From the NCBI GenBank assembly GCA_963575745.1, contig CAUYUJ010014562.1, positions 260,123 to 324,122 of the forward strand: 64,000 nt of DNA, written 5' to 3'. The notes below the pieces were generated by a model. That model made no database searches, was not told the DNA's origin, and saw only the letters and a list, made by a program, of their open reading frames with translations. The translations under genes were made by a program, and so were the position numbers. The number at the start of each line of letters is the position of its first letter. Positions within the stretch are counted from its first letter, which is position 1. Positions 10,132-19,145 of this stretch are shown here, one piece after another. This DNA comes from Prorocentrum cordatum. Lineage: Eukaryota; Sar; Dinophyceae; Prorocentrales; Prorocentraceae.

Positions 10132-10397
10132 ACTTTAAGGGTAGCTCTTTGGGAGGTGTTATATAGGATCGGGAGTATAGCTCGCGCGCCGTTGCCTTTG
10201 GCTCAAGGCACGCGCGCCCTATTTGCCCGGACACTGCTGGTGTTCGCTATGTGATGGAAAGATCATTACATCGATCTTATCCTATCTTATGCGTCCACTC
10301 CCCATACTGAACTACCCCAGCATGACATTGGGCGCTATCTGCCATCCGCTTCCCATGGATTCGGATGCTATTCGACTTACCATAGTCACTTCAGACT
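10132..10397 (+). repeat. Element 1, left LTR (266 bp)
   Basis: It matches 25915-26180 over its full length with about 11 substitutions and no length difference. It starts ACTTTAAGGG and ends TTCAGACT. A spliced-leader-like stretch lies at 10189-10207, which would place the start of the transcript-derived (R) part there. Confidence 0.92.
10189..10207 (+). promoter_or_regulatory. Spliced-leader relic in left LTR of element 1
   Basis: CCGTTGCCTTTGGCTCAAG aligns to the dinoflagellate spliced leader CCGTAGCCATTTTGGCTCAAG with one substitution and two missing bases. The bases after it are GC, not the GT of a spliced-leader RNA donor. It is therefore read as a relic of a trans-spliced mRNA and not as a leader RNA gene. 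Confidence 0.7.
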
Positions 10398-10412
10398 TGG
10401 TAGCGGAGCTGG
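10398..10412 (+). promoter_or_regulatory. Primer-binding site of element 1
   Basis: TGGTAGCGGAGCTGG directly follows the left LTR. TGG is the complement of the tRNA CCA end, and TGGTAGC resembles the 3' end of eukaryotic initiator tRNA-Met. The first twelve bases are identical to the site in element 2 at 38307. Confidence 0.75.
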
Positions 10413-10422
10413 CCGCACTCTC

Positions 10423-12259
10423 GTGTGGTCAGCTCTTGCTCTTCTTATCCTCACGCTATCCGGCACGATCTTCGTGACCAACTACCACCCTGCGCCACCG
10501 CTCCAACTACATGTACGAGGATCAATTCAAGAGCAAGAAGCAACGGGAGAGGTACGACGTCTAGACAACAACATTGGTACCATATACGCTTCATCACTAC
10601 GCTACTACCAACCGCTCGGCAACGAGCCAAAAGCGCAGTACTTGAAGCAGAGGCGGGGGGACCCACAAGATAAAGCGCTTCGAAGACTTGACAAGGCGCT
10701 ACCCCAGCGCGGCAACGCGCCTGATAACCACCCATATCTTCACAGCCTTGGGCTGGTTATCTTCGCCATTATATGGTTTGCGCTGGGGGCAACAATCGGA
10801 CGCATGCGCCGAGGAGACAGCAGCACCGATGGGCAAACACATGGCCCATGCTGGGACCCTCAAGGCAACGTACCTTTCCGCGAGTACGTCTATGAGGTCA
10901 ACGCGTGGCTCAACGTCGCCAGCGGACGCATGACGCCACAGGCCCAAGCAGCCGCCACGCATCGCGGCCTGGGTGGCCTAGCGAGGACACTCGCCATGAG
11001 GATACCACCTGACATTAAACTACGGTGCGGACATCGATGGTGTCCACACCGACCCAGCAACCTACATCAGGTTCCTCTTAAGCATGAAGTTCGAACGCCT
11101 GGGCGAAGAGCGCCAGCTCACTTCAGGCGCACAACTCATCGACTTTCATGTGCCTCACGGAGAACGAATCGATGTAACCCTCACTCGGTTCGAGATGGCC
11201 CGTCTTGAGGCGCAGTCGGTGGGGTTTGACCTTCCCAGCTTCCAACTGCCCACTACTATCCGATTCCGCGCCCTAGGCGTCGGCAACCAGAGAGCCATGT
11301 AATCCTTGCAGCCACTTAACCACCAAATGCCCCGAACACAACAACAGCATGATGAGTTGTGCGAGAGGATGCGCTCGATAGGCCATTTGTCAGAACGGTC
11401 TCCTGGTAACATAGGATCAGTGTTTGGGAGGGGAAGGGGAACTGGTAGTGGAAATTTCTATGCTACCTTAACCACCGAAGATCAGCCTGGCAACGGGCCC
11501 GCAAGCAGATGGGCCGACGATCCTGGAGAGTCTACTGCCCTACTAACAGGGGATCGATCACAACCAAGCTGGGCAACCAGCCCTCCCCCTAGAGAACCTC
11601 AACCACACCGTTCCTTATGGGGGGAAGCGAATCCCCTAAACGACGGTGCATCCACCCACCTAGAAAATGACGGTTTCGACTCCGGCACCGACACCGACAC
11701 CATATCATCAGATGGTATTGAACCTTTAGACTGGTCAGATATCATGCGAATGGAAGGTGGCAGTCAGCGTGCCGAACACCTGTTCTGGTTATTTCAACAG
11801 GCAAAGCGGAGGTGGAGGAGGTTCACACGAAAGCCAGTGCGTCGTGTTAGGAGGAGGATACGGAGGAGCTTCAAAGGAAAAGGTAAAGGCAAATGGGGTC
11901 GCCGTAGGTTGAATGGACGAGGCATCTCGGCTTTCCTCCAGAGGCTCTCAGATGATCAGTATGATGAGATATTTTTCGGGGGGAAAGGCCGTGGTAAAGG
12001 CCGTAGAGATACCTCGGGCAAAGGTAAAGGTAGGCGGGGAAACCCGCGAGGTAGAGACGGCCAGATCCTAAAGTGCCATGAGTGTGATAGTACCGATCAT
12101 CTTGTAAAAGACTGTCCAGCGAAGGGAAATGGAAAGGGCAGATCGACCGAAGTCTATTTCGGCTCAAGTGAACCGGTTATTGAATATCTGAGCCTCCAAG
12201 ATTTTGAGGCCATGGAACAGATTTTTCACTTGGGCCAGCAGCATGGACAACTTGGATGA
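10423..12259 (+). pseudogene. gag: Element 1 gag, with CCHC zinc knuckle (frameshifted)
   Basis: The capsid-like part is readable across two frames: WDPQGNVPFREYVYEVNAWL to about 11030, then IRFLLSMKFERLGEER and VTLTRFEMARLEAQ from about 11069 to 11300. It continues in a third segment at 11306-12259. That segment is Gly/Arg/Lys-rich and ends in a single zinc knuckle, CHECDSTDHLVKDC (C-X2-C-X4-H-X4-C), near residue 255. Two hydrophobic segments in the 10423 frame (LALLILTLSGTIFV and LGLVIFAIIWFALGA) are unusual for gag and could be membrane-directing or out of frame. Gag packages the RNA; the knuckle is the expected RNA-binding part. Five or more GNRA hairpins lie inside. Confidence 0.75.
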
Positions 12260-13985
12260 GCTCGAGGCGTGCGGCCACGGACTGTACGCGTACTACCTCG
12301 AGTACCTCCGCAGATTTGTTCTCGGAAATATCGAGCTTACGCCTGTGGGGAATGGCGCGCTGGGAAACCAGCCCTTATCCTTCTTCGACTGGATGTTCGG
12401 TAGCCCAGGCAACATCATGGCCTACGAGAGCAGCGACGAGGATGTCACTGTTTAGGCCTCGCCTTCGGAGGTTGACTACAACCTTCGACATCAACCCGAA
12501 CTTATGCCTGGAAACAGGCCCACTCCAGTACATCCTCCAAATTTTGCCGATCTGATGGAATTAGAATTTCAAGCATTCACTGCGGGCGTGCCAGGGAACC
12601 CATACGTACCACCTGGCTCGCTCGAACCAGGCGAGTACGGACCGCGCGCGATACTGCAGACCCTCATGCAGATGCACGCTGCATTGGTCGTAGCGTATCC
12701 CGAGAGTCAAGGGAGTGTCGAAAGTGGCCAATGATGCTACAAGACACCGATGCCTGTGACGACTCGGAGCTAGTGCTGGCGGCCCTTACTCTCATCGACA
12801 GTGTGCACCCTGAGGACGTGCAACGACATGTGTGGCATTCCAGAGGGAGATGGCGCCAAGCTCTTGAAAGGGCCATCTCCATGCGTGGTCAGGCTCTTCC
12901 TCCGCCAGGATGGGGTCTCCAGGCGGCGGGATTACGGCCCGACCACACGGACATGCGAAATATTATCGGGCAGCCTACACATGACTATGATCATCCCGAG
13001 GCGCGCGCTATGCTCGGTAACGAGCCTGAGCCGACTACCGTACCGCCGACGCCGGGACAGCCAAGCGATGCTCAGACGCCTGTACAGCAGGGGAACCTGC
13101 CCGTCCCGGCTGGACCGATGACCGTCGTCATCGGCAACCCTATGTCAGAAGATGAAGAGGGTGATGGATGTGGGATGTGCGAGGACGAGACCACCATCCT
13201 CATGATGGAAGCCACTGGTGAAGACGAGGAGGTGGATTTCAGCCCCGACAGTCCTGACACACCACCACCTGCACAAGAGCCAATTGTGCCAGACTCCAGT
13301 CAGCAGGGAGACCTGCCTGCCCAAGATGCGCCGCCTGCGGCCCCGCAGGACCCCCTGCCGTTTCCTGCTCAGGCTGCGTCGGCGGCCTCATCTGATGAGC
13401 ATGCCAGGAGGTCTCGTTCGCATCCACGCCTTAGGGATGACCCTCACCCTCAAGCACGGCTCCCACGCGAATGGAGGCAAGCAGGCCCATCAGAGCATGC
13501 CGCTCGACGAGGGGGCCAGTTGCTCGCCTACAATGACCCGAGGCGTCAAACGGGGGAGCATTCTGCCTTTGGTAAAGGCAACCCAGCTTACAGGGATGCC
13601 CAAGGCAGGTCCATGCGGGGTGGCTACCAGCTCGCGACGAACATTCGTCGTCCTGAGATAGAGGTAGTACGGGCGCAGCTGCGAAATGTCATTGCGGTAC
13701 GCAAGCTACACAGGCCCAACGCAGTCTGTGGGCCGTGCTCAGAGCCACTCCAGGAGCACAGGCCTGGGTGTCCTGTAGGGCTCAACGAGGGCTTGAGCCC
13801 GAATAGAGGCGGCGCTCCTGCCAAGGAGGGTCATCCACCGTTGGTTCCGATGACTCAAGCAGAGATCGACGAGATCAACCGTCGTCTCGGAACAACGGCT
13901 CATAGGAGCCCGAAGGGACTTGTGCCTATGACCCAGGAAGAGAAAGATGCGCTCAATCGCCTTCCTGGAATGCGGGGGAACCCGC
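10614..13985 (+). repeat. GNRA hairpin family, copies 1-11 (gag and spacer)
   Basis: Each is a 5-bp stem GC-NN-G closed by a four-base loop and mirrored by C-N'N'-GC, followed by C. Positions, 5' arm and loop: 10614-10627 GCTCG/GCAA; 10707-10720 GCGCG/GCAA; 11485-11498 GCCTG/GCAA (one G-T pair); 11568-11581 GCTGG/GCAA; 12034-12047 GCGGG/GAAA; 12359-12372 GCTGG/GAAA; 12506-12519 GCCTG/GAAA; 13012-13025 GCTCG/GTAA; 13087-13100 GCAGG/GGAA; 13303-13316 GCAGG/GAGA; 13972-13985 GCGGG/GGAA. All loops fit GNRA. All but the copy at 12034 are followed by C, and all but the one at 11568 read Gly-Asn/Asp in the local frame. Confidence 0.93.
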
Positions 13986-14284
13986 CTGGCGTCTCCAGTC
14001 AGGCCCAACAGCCAGAAATGATGGATGACGATGAACAGAAGGCTCAGCGAGCCGCAGCAGATGCGCAGCGCAAACGAATAGCAGACGAACGCACCCGCGA
14101 GGCAACTCGCCACATGCTGCTGGAGTCCCAAAAGATCTATATGAAGGGGGCAAGGAAGCCCCCACTCCAACCGAAGGCCAAGAGCGAAACACCTGCACCC
14201 AGGACGCCTTCGGGGGAGAAACAGAACGTCGGCCCGCTCAGAGGAACTCGGGTTAGATGTGCAGATGGAGATTCCTCGCTCTGA
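12204..14284 (+). CDS. Element 1 spacer polyprotein region, Pro/Gln-rich, unrecognised
   Basis: Three frames succeed each other: 12204-12455, 12504-12734 and 12731-14284. The last gives 517 residues of low-complexity, acidic then Pro/Gln-rich sequence, with a repeated phrase VPMTQAEIDEINRRL / VPMTQEEKDALNRL near residues 375-415 and a Lys/Gln/Arg helical tail. No known domain is seen. It holds hairpins at 12359, 12506, 13012, 13087, 13303 and 13972, each adding a Gly-Asn/Asp-X-Pro peptide. It is probably a linker part of the gag-pol polyprotein. No function is proposed. Confidence 0.5.
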
Positions 14285-15950
14285 AACGCCGAGGTCACCG
14301 ACTAGAGCAACTCCGGCGCAGAGACCCGACCCTAGGCGACAACCTCAGGACTCTGTGGAAATCCGCAGACGACCGCCCAGCCGTAGCGGCTCTATCGCCG
14401 GCAAGGCCAAGGCTTTCGAGCGTGCAGGGTTTACCCCCACGCCGGCCTCGCCTGCGGCGGCACGCCCCAAGAGGTCTGAGGAAGGCGCTCTATCTAGGGG
14501 CGCCTGGGCGCCTACGATCAAGGGCAGCGCCAGCCGAGAAACACTGCGGGGAAACCCGTCAGGCGCTGCAGCTGCAGCATCCTCCTCCTCAGGAGCCGCA
14601 GCCTCTTCGGTGACAGAGGCTCCGTTGCGGGGAAACCCGCCAGAGGATAAGCTGCACCGCCCAGGGGGCACTTCCCTTACTAGCGGGAGTCAGTCTGTGA
14701 TCAATGATCGACGTGCCCTGCGGAACCTTCCACCGATACGCTCGGTGGATGAGGCATTCATGGAGAGCTGCAGCCAGAAAGGTATTGTTCCGAGAAGTAA
14801 TCATACACTCAAGCAGCTTAGCAAATGCCTCAACAGGATCTGCAGACACGCGCCTGACAGACCACACAATGCCGTGTGGAGCCTTGAGACATTCGACGAT
14901 CAGGATGGATGGATCAATCTCGACGAGCTCGTACGCGAGTTTCCGTGGCACAACGGACGCGCGAGACAGGGCGGGTATAACCCTAGACTGGATGAGGCCA
15001 AGATCATCGCCGAGACCTTCTACGACAGAGCGGTTGACCATATGGCTGCCATCATGATGGCGATCGTTCACGTCCGCGAGTCGGAGGGCGAGGAGGGGCA
15101 TCGTCTCCAGTTTAAGGTCTTGGCACGGGATTCTGGCAAAGCCGACATATTCATCCGTGCCTCGCAAGGGCACTCGTGGACGCTCAAGGCCCCGTGGTCG
15201 TTGTACAAGTACATTGTACTACACGACAATCCTGCCGGGAGACCGGCCCCATACCCCGAGGTTGCCATGCATGGCACGCGATGGACAGCCTTTGAGGGCA
15301 TCGTGTGGTATGGCCTCTCTTGTCGTCAAGAACACAACGCCAAGAAGGGAGGGGCAGGCCGATCACACATCCACTTTGTGCCGACGCTTCGTCGTCGCGG
15401 CGTGCAGAGTGGATGGGGCCCCGATTCCGAGATTGTTATCTTTGTGGGCTGGCATGAAGCCCTGAAGGACGGAATCGTATTTTGCTGGTCCGACAATGGG
15501 GTTCTCCGATCAGAAGGAAAGGATGGCATCAGTGAGCCGTATTATATTTCACACGTGGAAGAATTCGCCACGGGAAAGCAATGGCGGAACCCAGAATATA
15601 TGGGCAATCGCCTTACACGCGTCTCCACTGCCATAATGACGGCCCCGCACAGGTGGAACACTGTGGGCAGTGCTAGCATCAAGCACAGATGGTCTCTTGG
15701 CCGAGAGGCTAATGGGCCCCATACGGTTCATGTTCAAAGAGAGGTAGGGGACCATTACAGCCCAACAGTGCTGGGAAACCAGCCCGAGATCCACCAGATC
15801 CTTATGATCAACGAGAGTGAGGCAGGAAGCGCGGCTCCAAGCCGTGCTCCAAGCCAAGGGCCTAGTGCCATATCTTGGCAGGTCCTCAGCACCTCAGATC
15901 TGGATCAGATCACGGCCGCTCTAAATCCTGAGCAACGGTGGAACAGTTAG
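14259..15950 (+). CDS. Element 1 ORF with KptA/Tpt1-type RNA 2'-phosphotransferase domain
   Basis: The frame is 563 residues; about 180-430 match the KptA/Tpt1 family in order. The motifs are LSKCLNRICRHAPD (the family Arg-His pair), DGWINLDELV, LQFKV, IRASQGHSW (family I-R-A-x-Q-G-H-S), MHGTRWTAFEGI, GLS, RSHIHF, an SG turn (QSGWGPDSEIVIF), and DGIVFCWSDNGVLRSEG. These enzymes remove an internal 2'-phosphate from RNA using NAD+, classically after tRNA ligation. The arginine usually found just after the SG turn (SGMR) reads as glycine here, so activity is uncertain. The N-terminal 170 residues are Ser/Arg/Pro-rich and contain hairpins at 14546 and 14627. The domain is embedded between gag and protease with no sign of its own promoter, so it is probably part of the polyprotein. 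Confidence 0.8.
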   Translation: MQMEIPRSETPRSPTRATPAQRPDPRRQPQDSVEIRRRPPSRSGSIAGKAKAFERAGFTPTPASPAAARPKRSEEGALSRGAWAPTIKGSASRETLRGNPSGAAAAASSSSGAAASSVTEAPLRGNPPEDKLHRPGGTSLTSGSQSVINDRRALRNLPPIRSVDEAFMESCSQKGIVPRSNHTLKQLSKCLNRICRHAPDRPHNAVWSLETFDDQDGWINLDELVREFPWHNGRARQGGYNPRLDEAKIIAETFYDRAVDHMAAIMMAIVHVRESEGEEGHRLQFKVLARDSGKADIFIRASQGHSWTLKAPWSLYKYIVLHDNPAGRPAPYPEVAMHGTRWTAFEGIVWYGLSCRQEHNAKKGGAGRSHIHFVPTLRRRGVQSGWGPDSEIVIFVGWHEALKDGIVFCWSDNGVLRSEGKDGISEPYYISHVEEFATGKQWRNPEYMGNRLTRVSTAIMTAPHRWNTVGSASIKHRWSLGREANGPHTVHVQREVGDHYSPTVLGNQPEIHQILMINESEAGSAAPSRAPSQGPSAISWQVLSTSDLDQITAALNPEQRWNS

Positions 15951-17330
15951 CGGACAGAAAGTGCCAGCAAGAACCCTGGGCCGCAGGCCAGGGAGCTATG
16001 TCCGCTATGGTGACGCGTAACCGTCAGGCCATGCAGGGAAACCTGCCCGTGAATGGACTCAGAAACGATATGCCCGAACCGCAGGGAGACCCACAGACGT
16101 TCGGCCGCATCTTCGGAGAGACTGCTCGATTTGAGCAGATGCCAGGGAGCCCCTCGCATAGCATGCACACGCCGAGGGGCATGACCCCAGTGGCGATGCC
16201 ACCAGCGCAGTCTCCGTTTGGGACTCCTGGTCGATCTGCCACGAATGGCACTCTCATGGAGCGGATCGCTGCGGCCAGAGCTGAGCATGGTACAGCTCTT
16301 TTGAACATGATGCCACCTGGCACGCCAACGAGTCTGCAGGGAAACCTGCCCGGCACTCCAATACACCACCGACCTTTTGCTGGCCAAACTACTGCTGCTG
16401 GAGTGCCTGATGACTACCGTGCAAGGGTGGCAGCTGCGGTACAACAGGCGCAGAGTCACAACCTGCCCCACCCGAGCGGTCAGAGGTGGAGGCCAGCCTG
16501 GTCCTGGGAGCCAGAGGGTCCGAACCCACGTGACCCTGCTCGGCAGCGAGCCTTCATCCCGGCCTTCAATGCTCATCCGAGCATGGCTCCGGGCCAGAGG
16601 CCAGCGCCAGCACCAATGGATCCGCCACTGTACCCAGATGGATGGGTCTAGAGTCCCGAACAGATTTGTTCGCGACATGGCGGACCAGTTCCACAGCCTC
16701 ACGAATGTGCGCTGCAGTGATCAGCCCATGTATCCGCACATGGCTTTCATGCCTGCACCGGCAACGCCAGAGGTGGCCGTCCAGCCTACTGCCCATTCAA
16801 TATCATCAGGCAGTAGAGGAGTACCAGACTACATCAGGCAGACGTACCACACTCAACAGGCGTGCTTTAGGCGCAGGCAGGCAGTACAGAGCGCACGTGA
16901 CCAAGCACGTGCATCCGCACTTGAGGTCGCGAGGAACAGAGGCTCACCCATGCGAGGAAACTCGCCAGCCGTGTCGCCCGCAGCCTCCACAACGGCAGCT
17001 CCCCCAGCAGTGGTTGCCGTAGCACCAGAGGCACTGGCTCCCGCAGGAGATCCTCCAGCTGCTTTCCTGGGCTCCGAGTCAGTCCTGGAGCGGCAGCGGC
17101 GGGTGTACCCTAGGGCGGCAGATGTGGAAATTTGTAGTGGGATGGAAGACACCTGCGCGGTATGCCTCGAGGAGTTTCAACCGAGGGAGAGTATCTACCG
17201 CTTGAGGTGCAACCACCTGTTCCACGAGGAGTGCTGGAACTCGAATGTGGTGGGCCATGTTACGAATCTCAGCGAGAAGGAGATCCACAGCAACCAGTAT
17301 GTGCTATCTGCCGAGCGCCAGGCATCATAG
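15938..17330 (+). pseudogene. Element 1 linker with RING-H2 finger, frame broken
   Basis: Frames 15938-16651 and 16377-17330 are Pro/Gln/Met-rich linkers ending in a RING-H2 finger. The first six zinc ligands are in the 16377 frame (TCAVCLEEF ... LRCNHLFHEECW, from 17154). The last pair, VCAIC at about 17297-17311, is only in the overlapping 17162 frame. The finger therefore spans a frameshift between about 17237 and 17296. RING-H2 fingers usually recruit E2 enzymes for ubiquitin transfer; here that is inferred from ligand spacing alone. Hairpins lie at 16033, 16336 and 16952. Confidence 0.65.
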
Positions 17331-19106
17331 CGTCATCGTTTCCATGGACCGGCTCCTACACTCAGGCTCCCGAACAGGCAGCGAGGGAGCTGCGGGAGTT
17401 GAGGAGCATGGTGGAGGAGATGACAGCCAGCATGCTGGACAGGCAGACAGCACAGCCCCAGCAGCGGGGAAACCCGCCGGAGGATGTGAGGTCGCCGATG
17501 GAGACGGGATACGTCGACCAGCTTATCCCGATGACGGCGCCTCAGCAGGGAAACCTGCCTAACACTCCACCAGTGCCGATCCTTCCGACTCATTACGAGC
17601 CTGGAGTCGGGCAGGTGGCTCCTCCGATGTCTCCCCAGAGTGGGGGTGGGGCCGAGCTGCCACTGGACCCTGAACAGCTGCGAGAACTGCGTGTTCGCCA
17701 CTTCCAGACCCAGATGAACAATGCGCACACTACGTTCATGCTGGACGCCGATAATCCTGAGAGCGAGGTGTTTGATCTCTCAGACTCCTCAGTGGCGACA
17801 GCGGCAAGAGCAGTCAGGGCCGTCGAGAGCTCAGCAACGAACAATGAGTTCGACGAGTGGTTGCAATACAGGGGCCACCTTACGAATGAGGGATTGCAGG
17901 ACATCGCCCTTCATTCGTACTTGACGCTGACGCGACGTACTACCCGCGAACAGTACACGAGCATGCGTGATGAGTATGCCAATTGGCGGGAGGAACAGGG
18001 CACTCGAGCCCAGAATGTGTCTTACTTCCAGTACATCGACCTGGCACGTATGGCCGCAGGCAGGCCAGGTGCCAGTACGACGCGGGGAAACCCTCCAAGG
18101 AGTTCGACCGAACTGCGGGGAAACCCGCCAGACAGCGCAGCCGGCACGTCAGAGACAGTGCACATCAAGCAGCCTAGTAAGACCTTTCTTGAGGATGGTG
18201 GAAATTCAACCCTCATCGACGTGGGCTCGAAAATCAACTTAATGGGAGAAAATGCGAGCCGCAAGTTTGTCCAGGCTGCCGAGGCACACAATCGTCCTTA
18301 TCTGTTTGAACCTCGTTCTCGTTTGAACATCAACGGGGTAGGCGAGGGGTCGGCCCCAGCTGATACCGTGGGCACCTTCAGCATTGCCTGCGAGTACCAG
18401 GGATCGACCCAGCTCGACTCGTACAAGACAAATATTGTGTCAGGCTGTGGCAAGGACAGCTATCCTGGGCCTCGACAGTATGCAGGACAAACGCACTATT
18501 ATTGTGCTCGAGCGAGGCCAGGAGAAGCTGATATTCCCTGGGAAGGGACAGGTCAAGATGGAACTCCCCGAGGGCTCCAATATCATGCCGACAGCGAAGT
18601 TGCCATCAGGGCATCTGTCAATCAGGTGTGACCGATTTGGAGCCGCGGGGCAACCCGCCTCGAGCACAAGCACCACATCTTTCCAGGCGGCGCTGACAGT
18701 CGAGCCGACCCCTGCGCAAGAGCGCCAACAATTGCAGGGAAACCTGCCTAAGGGGTTGCTCGAGACACTCGCCAAAGCAACGATGAGAGGCGACAGCATC
18801 GATTATCTGGAGACGTTCGATTGCTTCGTAGCCAGGACACTGGCCCAGCATGGCGGACTTGTACCCATGGATGCGGTGCGGTCTCGCCGGAAGATAGTGA
18901 TGGGATACTCGAACCATGAGTTGCAGACGGTCAACGACGCAAGGTCGAAAGGCCTATTGAAGCAGCTGATGGACAATCCATCCATGCTGGCCACGTTTAT
19001 GGAGCAATCCGCCTCTGAGGCTAGCGCGCGCTGCAGCGCTGAGCTTCGGCATCTGAGGGAAGCCCAGATGCTGGCAGACGTTGCAGGCGCATCTTCTTTA
19101 TCTTGA
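17162..19106 (+). pseudogene. Element 1 aspartic protease region (frameshifted)
   Basis: The frame 17162-18631 begins with the end of the RING finger, has a long helical linker (ELRELRSMVEEM, then LREYLTLTRR-like sequence), and reaches a protease-like site, TLIDVGSKINLMG, with the Asp codon at 18218-18220. The usual D-T/S-G triplet reads D-V-G. The flap and end region is in the next frame: GLDSMQDKRTIIVLERGQEKLIF, then LPSGHLSIRCDRF, in 18384-19106. A frame change at about 18450 splits the enzyme. Retroelement proteases mature the polyprotein. The Val substitution and the frameshift both suggest loss of activity. Confidence 0.65.
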
Positions 19107-19145
19107 AGATGGCAGGGCGACGCTGCCCCCTCGTCGCCTTGCCTC

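Noticed and set aside
10189-10207. Spliced-leader RNA gene
   Set aside because: No GT donor follows the leader and no downstream snRNA-like part is visible; the sequence lies within an LTR in both copies.
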